Assembly: GCA_030737875.1 (NCBI GenBank) | Contig: CM060912.1 | Location: 127,977,993 to 128,041,992 of the forward strand | Direction of reading: 5' to 3' | DNA: 64,000 bases | Source: Allium sativum | Taxonomy: Eukaryota > Streptophyta > Magnoliopsida > Asparagales > Amaryllidaceae | In this document: piece by piece, positions 10,141-20,202 of the stretch | Layout of the letters: each line of letters opens with the position of its first letter | Position numbering within the stretch: the first letter of the stretch is position 1 | Program-made: the position numbers and the translations under genes | Notes under the pieces: model-generated | What the model saw: only the letters and a program-made list of their open reading frames with translations | Database searches by the model: none | What the model was told of the DNA's origin: nothing

Positions 10141-10543
10141 AAAGGGACGAAAGGATAAAGAATGAGAGTATTCATTAGAATAAAGAAATAAATGGTTTAT
10201 GTTTATATATTTATATATAAATATAATTAAAATTAAACGAATCGAGCGCGGTAGTTCGCGTTTTAAAATTATATCTTTAAATGACTATACAAGGAGATCC
10301 GACCGTCGGATTTTCTTGAAACTGAAACCGTTAGGACCGTGTTGGAAAAATCTTTCCAACGATATATAATACGTCAAAATCCAACGGTTATATTTTGAGA
10401 TATGTGAAAATCAAAGTTGATTGAAAACAGCGCCAAAATCGCCATTGACCTGAATCGTCGTTGATTAAAAATTTAATTATTTTTAATTAAATAAAATAGG
10501 AAATAATCGTTATAAATTAGAAATAACGATAAGGAAGAGTTTT

Positions 10544-10545
<2 letters not shown>

Positions 10546-10596
<51 letters not shown>
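10546..10596 (+). repeat. (TA)n microsatellite in left LTR of A
   Basis: About 50 bp of perfect TA repeat. The corresponding site in the right LTR (about 17290-17310) has only about 20 bp, interrupted, so the run changed length after insertion or during reverse transcription. Confidence 0.9.
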
Positions 10597-10597
<1 letters not shown>

Positions 10598-12066
10598 GAA
10601 GATTATTTGGGAAGACCGACTTAATCTCATTCCAAATAATCAAACGACGATGAGAATTGAAGAAGAAGACGACTAATGAAGACCGTCAATCTTCCCCTCA
10701 GGAGGACAGCGATTGAGACTTTGAATTGATTTGCTCCCAAGTCAAGGTCATAGTCGTCGTCCGAACGAACATGTTGATTGAACGGATTTGGCTTTCGCGC
10801 AGACCCAGAGCATAAGCTTATAAATGGATTGTGTGTCTGACATCGTACTCCATTATATATCATGTTATTAATCTTCTGTCGAATGTATGGATGTTTGGGG
10901 GCGGAGAATTTATTCTCTTGCTTAACACCCATTCATATATTTCGGCAAAGGATTGGTAGTGTGATATGGAGTGATGATGTGGCATGCTAAGATGCATATG
11001 ATCAAGGCTTTGTTGAAAAGCAGGCCTTGTGGGATGATCAAAGCATAACTTGTTTAGGTATAGCTTTGTGTATGACGTAACTTCACGAGCCTCACACACC
11101 GGCGGAGTCTAAAACGGGAGAAGGGAACGCAGGGAGAGCAGCACGTTTCTTTCTAGCTAGAGTGGTGTCAGTGACCTACCAGCCCTGACATTTTACTTAT
11201 GTGGATGATGGAATGAGGCGCCTCGGATAGGTCCTATAGGACCGGGGAACGTGTGCTTAGGAATTGCCAATCCTCTAAGCTGTATTTGAGGACCGACCCT
11301 GCCATTTCCAAGAGTTAACCGCGGGTAATCCTGAGGCATTAACTAGAGTGTCTCGAATCGGTAAGGAGCTCCTCCCTAGCCTTGACTCATGATGGAAACC
11401 AATTTCCAATACGCGCCATTCGGTTTTGATTGTATTACTAGTACGGAGGCATAGCATATGGTACCTATGCTTCCTAGGATTGATACATTATGATTGAAAT
11501 TGTTTTTAAAACATATACACACTAATAATAATATCAAACTCGTATTTGCCGTATTTATCATGTTTGATCACCATAAGGTAAAACTCTATCCTCTGGTGTG
11601 CATTGCATTGTGTGATGGGACCTGAGTCTTATGGTGATTTCATTTTTCTAAAAAGCATTGCGTTGTTTTACGATTTACTTTAAGTTATGCACGGCAATCC
11701 ATTAGAGTAAACCCGTTCCGCATTAGCGGCGTGGTCTTTGGATTTGCCTTATTAATAGTGATTTATTAGTTAAGAATTCTCACACCAGTCCCACGACTGA
11801 CCCGTTGTTTGTTTCCACCTTTTTGCAAACTCGGGTGCCCTCTTTCCACACGGGCAGTCGAGTAGTGTCTACAGGTTTATCTTTTTAACAGGATCCTGGA
11901 TTGAAGCTTAAAGCTGTGTTCAGAACATTGGAAGCCTTCCGTTGCCTTAGTTATTTTATTTCCGCTGCACTGTATTAAATTTATTGTAAAAATTTTCTTC
12001 CGCTGTATTTTAAATTTCGATGCACTCTGATACATTCTGTACTCTGATGTTATATTATCATGATGT

Positions 12067-12072
12067 AATAAA
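12067..12072 (+). terminator. Possible poly(A) signal in element A LTR
   Basis: AATAAA inside TGATGTAATAAAAGTCTGC, 115 bp before the LTR end and next to TTCCGCTG-type sequence, as in many plant LTRs. It would mark the end of R. The right LTR has it at about 18779. A single hexamer is weak evidence on its own. Confidence 0.4.
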
Positions 12073-12189
12073 AGTCTGCTGTTATTGTTCTGATGTGTTG
12101 CATTCCCAAAGTTAACGTATGCGGATTTTGAACGGTCTTGGTCGATTTTGCAATCGATTAAGGTCGGGCGAAATGCATGTCGTTACAGT

Positions 12190-12201
12190 TGGTATCAGAG
12201 C
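12190..12201 (+). promoter_or_regulatory. Primer-binding site of element A (tRNA-iMet)
   Basis: TGGTATCAGAGC, a perfect 12-base match to the plant initiator-Met tRNA 3' end complement, two bases after the LTR end at 12187. It primes minus-strand cDNA. Confidence 0.95.
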
Positions 12202-12249
12202 TTTGGTTAGCTCAAATCTTTGGGGTACAACTCATTAGAACTGAACAAA

Positions 12250-12370
12250 AGACTCATCAGAGATTGGATTAGTAATATCCAATAAGAATACTCATTAGAG
12301 ATATGATCAGCAGTATCCTAGAATGACAAAACTCATTAGAGATAGGGTTAGTAATGCCCTAGAATGAGTT
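12250..12370 (+). ncRNA. Three tandem hairpin units after the primer site (candidate packaging signal)
   Basis: Units at about 12251-12290, 12290-12327 and 12331-12369 share the pattern ACTCATTAGAGAT...TCCTAGAATGAGT. The third has outer stem ACTCATT (12331-12337) with AATGAGT (12363-12369) and inner stem AGGG (12344-12347) with CCCT (12357-12360). In the first unit the inner stem is TGGAT with ATCCA. The same hairpin occurs at this place in B, C and D with matching changes on both arms, which supports a folded RNA. The role in packaging or dimerisation is inferred from position. Confidence 0.7.
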
Positions 12371-12546
12371 GAGAGTAGCAAGCCTATAATATACGTATTT
12401 GTGATTAATTATACTTTATTTTGGAAAATATGATTTTGAATGTACAAAAAGTTATATATTTGAAAGTTAATCAACTAATGAAATTATTTAAACCAATGGA
12501 GAAAATATATATATATATTAGTTAGTTAATTAATCAACTTCTAGCT

Positions 12547-12588
12547 TCGTCCCTTTTCGAGGACGAAAAGTTTTTAAGTGGGGGAGAC
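12547..12588 (+). promoter_or_regulatory. GGACGAA hairpin and polypurine tract of element A
   Basis: TTCGTCC and GGACGAA form a 7-bp inverted repeat around CTTTTCGA, followed by AAAAGTTTTTAAGTGGGGGA and GAC just before the right LTR. The purine run is AAGTGGGGGAGA. The layout matches the chromovirus end at 385-421 (GGGGACGAAATTTCTTAAGG, then G run), evidence of common origin. Confidence 0.85.
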
Positions 12589-15500
12589 TGTAACAACCCT
12601 AGATTTTGGAGCCAATTTAAAATTTATTTTAGGTGATTTTAATGAGTTTTGATATTTAAATAATCTATTTTAAATAATAATGATCACAAATTTGATTCAA
12701 ATCGAAGTTAGAATGAATAATTTAATTTTAATTATAAAAAGAGTTAGAAATAGCGCGGTAGTTTGAAAAGTCAAACTTGAAGTTTGACTGACCGTATAGG
12801 ATGCAAAATTTAACGGATTTTAGTGAAACCAAAAATATTAGAATCTATTTAAAAATATCTTTCCAACGAATCCGAAAAATCGAAATTTCATAGCGGAAAT
12901 CAAAAGTTATGGCCAATTCAATTTTTAGAAAGGTCGCTAGGTAATTTGCATAGGTCAATAATGCTACTTTTTGCATATAAAGGAATTTCGACTCGAAACC
13001 ACTTCCATTGAGTTCGAAATGATGTTTCTGCATTGAAAAACAGTAAACACTTATATATTTTGAGTTTCGAAAATTACTTGTTTAAAAATGTATTTTTAAT
13101 ATTAAATATACTGGCCTTAAAAATTGTTATTTTTCAAAAAGTCTCAGAATTCAACGAAATAAATTTTTTTGGATTCGTATCATCAAAACAAAGTTAAAAA
13201 TGATTTTTTGGTAATTTTTAGAATTAAAATAAAATTATAATTGATTTTTTAGTGTAAACGGGCAAATTTTTTAGTTTAAAAATTCATTAAAAATCCATAT
13301 GGGGTCAGAATTGAACGAAATAAATTTTCATATGTCCACAGCATCAAAACATAGCTAAATATATTTTTCGAGAATTTTTGAAGTTACTTTGTGACCTCGG
13401 TGAATTTTCACGTACGGTACACATTAAAATATTAATAAAATAATGTAATTATTCCAAAACTCATAACAGGCCTCGGAATTGGACCCCGGGACATAGCCCA
13501 TTGCGTTCAGAAGGTGTCAAAACCTTAAGAACGACAGTAAGCAGGCCTGAATCGGAGTTCGGACCAAAACGGGCTAATTAAATTATTAAATAATGATTAG
13601 GAAAACCTAATATAATATTATAAAACCCGAAATCACTGTTCATCGTCTTCAAAAAGCCGTCATTTGCTGAGCCGCAAACCCATCATGGCCGAAATATTCA
13701 AACTTCGATTTCTCTCTCATTTTTCAACGAAATTTAGCGTGTGAGTACCCGTTTCGAAGCTCTTCCCGAGCTCTTTCTTCTCCGATAAGAGTCACCTCGA
13801 ACCGTGCCTCGACAAAGCCGCTAGAGCCCCGCAAACAGCCGCCGTTCGCGCCTCCCTCGGGCCCCACCGCCGCCGCCGAGTGCCCCCACCTTCTGGCCGA
13901 TCATAGGTCTCTCCAAGCTCTTCCACCTCCAACAAACGGTTCGTCATTTCATCGACCGTAGCTCCGGCAATTTGAAAACAAAGATTTGAACACTTCCCTA
14001 AAGGTAAAAGCTTCAGATTTTGTAACGCTTATAGACGTTGCTGTGCAAGTTGTTAAAAGCCTGAATTTGATTTTTCATATGAATTTTTATTCGAACCATT
14101 CCAGATCTGAAATCACTTTGAACTCGAACACCAAACCTGATCGAACCTGAATCATCTCCTCTGACCAAACACAGTGAGAATTTTATTTTTAAATTTAATT
14201 TAATTATTATTTGCATGGTTGTTGATCGTAGATCTAAAAAGACATGATATTTAGAACATGTATCTGAACTATTCACCCCGTATGTTGTTGAATCTGAATT
14301 GCTTAGAACGACATGAGATTAGATCTGAAATTTTAAGGTTTAAGTTTGAATTAAGAATTAATTAAAGTTAATTAATTATGTGTTATTTGTTTAACCATGC
14401 TATGTTGATTTTGCATATGCTGTGTGAAATCCCATCTTGCAAATTACTTCGATGTTAGTTATTGTATCTGATCCCGTTGTTGTGTCTGGATGTTGTTATG
14501 TGACTTGTGATGAAATTTACATTCTCTTTTTATGTAAGATGGAAATAGAGAAAAAAAAATTAACATTTATTTTGATGTTAATAGGAAGTAAACTCACCGC
14601 ACGTAAATTAACATTTATAATGTTAATAATATAAAATTCAACCACAGGATGCAATTAACATTTTTTTATGTTAATATTAATGAGAAATTTTATCATGGGA
14701 TGAATTAACATTATTCTAAATGTTAATATTAATAGTAATGTTAATATTAAAAAAAGTAATTTGACCACAGTATGTTATTAACATTTCTAATGTTAATATT
14801 AAAAAAAGTAATTTGACCACAGTATGTTATTAACATTTCTAATGTTAATATTAAAAAGTAATTTGACCATAGTATGTTATTAACATTTCTAATGTTAATA
14901 TTAAAAAGGTAATTTGACCATAGTATGTTATTAACATTTCTAATGTTAATATTAAAAAGTAATTTGACCACAGTATGTTATTGACATTTCTAATGTTAAT
15001 ATAAAAAGTAATTTAACCGCATGGAGGACATTAACATTTTTAATGTTAATATTAAAAAGAATAACACCGTAGGGTAAGTTAACATTTTTGTTGATGTTAA
15101 AAATAAGAATTTACATTGTATGAGTAATTAACATTATTTTGGTGTTAACAATAAGTAATTTACTATGCATGAAAATTAACAATTTTTAATGATTAAATAG
15201 AAATTTCACCGTAGGATGAAATTAACATTTTTAATGTTAATATTATGAAAATTATTACATAGGACAAAATTGACATTTTATTTAATGTTAATAATGAGTA
15301 ATTTCACCGCATGCATAAATTTACATTATTTTCAATGTAAATTAAATAGTAAATTTAACCGTAGGATGCTATTAACATTTTTAATGTTAATATAACACTA
15401 TGGGTTGTCATTAACATTTTTAATGTTAATATTTAAGAGGAATCTAACCGTAGGATTTGTTAACATTATTTTTAATGTTAATACATGAAAATATCACCGT

Positions 15501-18500
15501 AGGAAGATTTACATCATTTTTTAATGAAATAAAAGAATGGATTTCACATTGTAATTAGAGAGTGAAAATTTACATTTTTCCTAATGTAAATATGTATGAA
15601 TTTCACCGTGTGTACATTTTACATTATTTTTAATGTGAATTATATAGTAATTACAACGTAGGATAATTTTTCATTATTTTATGATTGAAAATAAAAGTCA
15701 ATCTTTTTATGATTGAAGGTAAAAGTCAATCTTTTTATGATTGAAGATAAAAGTCAATATTTTTATGTTGAAAACAAAAAGACAACATTTTTATGTTGAA
15801 AGTAAAAAGACCATCTTTTTATGTTGTAAATAAAAAGACAACATTTTTATATTGAAAGTAAAAAGACCATCTTTTTATGTTGTAAATAAAAAGACAACAT
15901 TTTTATGTAGAAATTAAAAAGACCATCTTTTTATGTTGTAAATAAAAAGGCAACATTTTTAAGTTGAAAATAAAAAGACAATATTTTTATTGTAAATAAA
16001 AAGATGGAAATTTGACGATGTAAATAAAAAGACAATCTTTTTGAAATTAAAATAAAAAGATGAGTTTTTACGGTGAATATAGAAGAAGTTGATATTTTTG
16101 CATCGTAAAGAAAGAAAATATCATTTTTATACGATAAAATAGAAAAGATAATATTTTTACATTGTAAAATAGAAAAAAAATCATATTTTTACATTGTAAA
16201 ATAGGAAAGATAATATTTTTACATTGAAAAATAAAAGGAATATTTTTACATTATAAAGAGAAAAAGTTGACATCTTTACATCGTAAACATAAAAGTGAAT
16301 ATTTTTACATTGTAGGTAAAGGAATGAAACTTTATGATGTAAAATAAATTGCATCGTCATTTGAAGTTAAAGAATGAATTTTTGGCATGTGAAATAAATA
16401 ATATTTTTATATGTTATGTATGAATGAATTTACATTGTATGAAATAAATAATATTTTTATATGTTATTTATGAATGAATTTAGACCGCGTGAAATAAATT
16501 GCATTTTTACATGTAATTTATGAATGAATTTTCATCGTAAGGAATAAATTACATATTATTATGTAAATTATGAATGAATTTTACCCGCATGAATGAAATT
16601 TCATTTTATTCTATGAAATGAATGTATGGATTTACATTGTAAACAAAGATTACATCTTTATAATGTGAATAAAAAGTAGGATTTACATTGTAAGTAAAAT
16701 TTATGTCTTTATATGTAATTAAGAATGATGAATTATAAATTACATTTTTCATGTAAGAATGGAATTAAAAGAAGGAATTGGACGAGGAAATATAATTTAC
16801 ATTTTACCGTAAATTAAAAGAAATTAAAGGAATTAAAAAGGAAGAATTCATCATTCAAGTATGATTTACATTTTCCTGTATAAAAAGGGATGAAAGGATA
16901 AAGAATGAGAGTATTCATTAGAATAAAGAGTTAAACGGTTTATGTTTATATATTTTTGTATATAAATATAACTAAAATTAAACGAATCGAGCGCGGTAGT
17001 TCGCGTTTTAAAATTATATCTTTAAATGACTATACAAGGAGATCCGACCGTCGGATTTTCTTGAAACTGAAACCGTTAGGACCGTGTTGGAAAAATCTTT
17101 CCAACGATATATAATACGTCAAAATCCAACGGTTAGATTTTGAGATATGTGAAATTCAAAATTGATTGAAAACAGTGCCAAAATCGCCATTGACCTGAAT
17201 CGTCGTTGATTAAAGATTTAATTATTTTTAATTAAATAAAATAGGAAATAATCGTTATAAATTAGAAATAACGATAAGGAAGAGTTTTCAATATATTTAT
17301 ATATATATACGAAGATTATTTGGGAAGACCGAGTTAATCTCATTCCAAATCATCAAACGACGATGAGAATTGAAGAAGAAGACGACTAATGAAGACCGTC
17401 AATCTTCCCCTCAGGAGGACAACGATTGAGACTTTGAATTGATTTGCTCCCAAGTCAAGGTCATGGTCATCGTCTGAACGAACATGTTGATTGAACGGAT
17501 TTGGCTTTCGCGCAGACCCAGAGCATAAGCTTATAAATGGATTGTGTGTCTGACATCGTACTCCATTATATATCATGTTATTAATCTTCTGTCGAATGTA
17601 TGGATGTTTGGTGGCGGAGAATTTATTCTCTTGCTTAACACCCGTTCATATATTTCGGCAAAGGATTGGTAGTGTGATATGGAGTGATGATGTGACATGC
17701 TAAGATGCATATGATCAAGGCTTTGTTGAAAAGCAGGCCTTGTGGGATGATCAAAGCATAACCTACTTAGGTATAGCTTTGTGTATGACATGACTTCATG
17801 AGCCTCACACACAAGCGGAGTCTAAAACGGGAGAAGGGAACGCAGGGAGAGCAGCACGTTTCTTTCTAGCTAGAGTGGTGTCAGTGACCTACCAGCCCTG
17901 ACATTTTACTTATGTGGGTGATGGAATGAGGCGCCTCGGATAGGTCCTATAGGACCGGGGAACGTGTGCTTAGGAATTGCCAATCCTCTAAGCTATATTT
18001 GAGGACCGACCCTGCCATTTACAAGGGTTAACTACGGGTAATCCTGAGGCATTAACTAGAGTGTCTCGAATCGGTAAGGAGCTCCTCCCTAGCCTTGACT
18101 CATGATGGAAACCAATTTCCAATACGCACCATTCGGTTTTGATTGTATTACTAGTACGGAGGCATAACATATGGTACCTATGCTTCCTAGGATTGATACA
18201 TTATGATTGAAATTGTTTTTAAAACATATACACACTAATAATAATATCAAACTCGTATTTGCCGTATTTATCATGTTTGATCACCATAAGGTAAAACTCT
18301 ATCCTCTGGTGTGCGTTGCATTGTGTGATGGGACCTGAGTCTTATGGTGATTTCATTTTTCTAAAAAGCATTGCGTTGTTTTACGATTTACTTTAAGTTA
18401 TGCACGGCAATCCATTAGAGTAAACCCGTTCCGCATTAGCGACGTGGTCTTTGGATTTGCCCTATTAATAGTGATTTATTAGTTAAGAATTCTCACACCA

Positions 18501-18900
18501 GTCCCACGACTGACCCGTTGTTTGTTTCCACCTTTTTGCAAACTCGGGTGCCCTCTTTCCACACGGGCAGTCGAGTAGTGTCTACAGGTTTATCTTTTTA
18601 GCAGGATCCTGGATTGAAGCTTAAAGCTGTGTTCAGAACATTGGAAGCCTTCCGCTGCCTTAGTTATTTTATTTCCGCTGCACTGTATTAAATTTATTGT
18701 AAAAAAATTCTTCCGCTGTATTTTAAATTTCGATGCACTCTGATATATTCTGTACTCTGATGTTATATTATCATGATGTAATAAAAGTCTGCTGTTATTG
18801 TTCTGATGTGTTGTATTCCCAAAGTTAACGTATGCGGATTTTGAACGGTCTTGGTTGATTTTGCGATCGATTATGGTCGGGCGAAATGCGTGTCGTTACA
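12589..18900 (+). repeat. Right LTR of element A (6312 bp)
   Basis: Same structure as the left LTR, starting TGTAACAACCCTAG and ending GTCGTTACA, then the target duplication ACACT (18901-18905). Differences from the left copy are scattered substitutions, short indels and a much shorter TA run near 17300. Confidence 0.95.
14557..16885 (+). repeat. Palindrome array, right LTR of A
   Basis: Copy of the array at 7815-10140 with the same module order. The perfect 50-bp units run at about 14755-15005. A few bases differ from the left copy, some in loops or spacers and a few in stems. Confidence 0.9.
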
Positions 18901-20202
18901 ACACTAAATCAAAACCAAAATTAACAGATTACTATAAATCGAGTATTATACTTGTTATTACATTCGTAATTATTGGAATTTAATCTTGATTATTTGATTT
19001 GACTTGGATCTGATTGCATCGACTTCGAGCTCTCCAAGTGTCGAGCCTCCGTAGTAATCCACATGAATAAGGTATTTGATTGTCATACAAATCAAAGGGA
19101 GAAGAGAAGATAACCGAGCTAACCGCCATTTTGATTTTGTTTTCTAGGGCTTTTTCGGACGATCGAATAGCCTTAAAATAAAATGTATGCGTGTAACTTA
19201 TAAAAGAAATAAAATCTCTTTTAACATGTACATATGAATGATAAATAAGGAAAATTTCCTTATACTTATTAAACAAAATATCAATGGTTGATATATTAAT
19301 TTTACTCCAAAACAAAACCAGTCATCCCCTTACAATATTCTAAGCGTGTGAACCTATAGGTTATTAAAACGTTGGAAATGATTTTTAATCGTATTTAAAA
19401 TCATAAATAGTGATTGGCATCTAGCAATATGTCGCTGCTACCCAAGTTATATAAGATCAATAATTCGATACAACCTTTCCATGACTAATGTATCAATGTT
19501 ATATAATCCTTTTAACCAATATATATCCAGGATTAAACTCGAGACATGGATCGTATCATCCTATTTATAATTTAATCCTTTTATCTGGATCGATGAGTAG
19601 ACTATATAACACAAATCAATACTTGAGCACGACTATGCATTTCATAGTGTGACTCAATCAAGAGGCCTATGGATATCACTACAAGTATATCGTAGGGTTA
19701 AATTCCATCTAGATCATTCATAATTTTCATTCGATTCAAGATGTATCCAATAATCACTGTTATCGTCTACTCTGTTACAAGTAACTTTAGATGATATCAA
19801 AACACAAATATCCTCGAATAAAATTATAATGGTTTCAGGTCTGACGACCATTACATCACTATCACGGTGAGAATAACTTATGATACTGTTATTATAATCC
19901 ATGTAGTTTTCTCATGGTGGGTCAGCCCAATACGATATTCTCCAATACGTATTAATGTCTTGACTTTAATATCACGTATATTGAGATCAATGATATGTGA
20001 TCATCAGTCCATCAACATACTAGTCTCAACGCTTTACTGTTGTCTTATATAAGCAATAAAACTCGACTAGGGACGTTTAAGAATTATAATACTTGTTATA
20101 TTATATAATCTCAAGTTCTAGTCTTACTTGAACTATATAATTCCATATTATTATTCTGAGGACTTCTATTATGTTAATATTTATATTACGCAGTAAATAT
20201 AA
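18901..20202 (-). repeat. Main part of the copia G 3' LTR, between elements A and B
   Basis: Bounded by the right duplication of A (ACACT, 18901-18905) and the left duplication of B (TATAA, 20198-20202). On the minus strand it continues from 44694-44787, whose start (TGTTAGAGTTTATGCCC) is characteristic of a widespread plant copia LTR. It contains GCTTATATAAGACA near 20043-20053, a possible TATA box about 250 bp from the LTR start. With 5827-5843 and 44694-44787 it gives an LTR of about 1.4 kb. Short open frames (18980-19315, 19714-19902) have no recognisable product. Confidence 0.7.

Larger units (their letters stand above)
5844..12187 (+). repeat. Left LTR of element A (6344 bp)
   Basis: Runs TGTAACAACCCTGG to GTCGTTACA. 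In order it holds a conserved start block (to about 6290), a GC-rich leader-like zone (about 6990-7200), the palindrome array (about 7815-10140), an ATCCGACCGTCGGAT block (about 10285-10400), a (TA)n run, and a GC-moderate 3' third (about 10900-11900) strongly conserved in B and C. All short open frames here are repeated in the right LTR and in relatives only as DNA homology. I see no coding constraint and call none. Confidence 0.95.
12188..12588 (+). other. Interior of element A (401 bp, non-coding)
   Basis: All that lies between the two LTRs. It contains the primer site, three post-primer hairpin units, an AT-rich stretch with TA repeats, and the GGACGAA-polypurine motif. No open frame is meaningful. 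Nothing of gag or pol remains, so the element was probably formed by template switching and not by point decay of a full element. Confidence 0.9.
5844..18900 (+). mobile_element. Element A: non-autonomous LTR retrotransposon with giant LTRs and a 401-bp interior
   Basis: Two nearly identical copies (5844-12187 and 12589-18900) start TGTAACAACCCT and end GTCGTTACA. They flank 401 bp containing an iMet primer site and a polypurine tract in the right places. The target duplication ACACT is intact on both sides. By eye the LTRs differ by about 2% over their first 250 bp, so the insertion is fairly recent. No open frame over about 100 codons exists and none resembles a retroelement protein, so it needs enzymes in trans. 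Plant LARD elements have LTRs of about 4.5 kb with interiors of several kb, and TRIMs have tiny LTRs. A 6.3-kb LTR with a 0.4-kb interior fits neither class. Confidence 0.95.

Noticed and set aside
12190..12201. tRNA gene fragment
   Set aside because: TGGTATCAGAGC sites at 12190, 26239, 61531 and 41267 (minus) are primer-binding sites next to LTR ends. No cloverleaf surrounds them.
5844..18900. Recent 6.3-kb segmental tandem duplication
   Set aside because: The copies have TG...CA ends, a primer site after the first, a polypurine tract before the second and a 5-bp target duplication outside. They are LTRs of one element.
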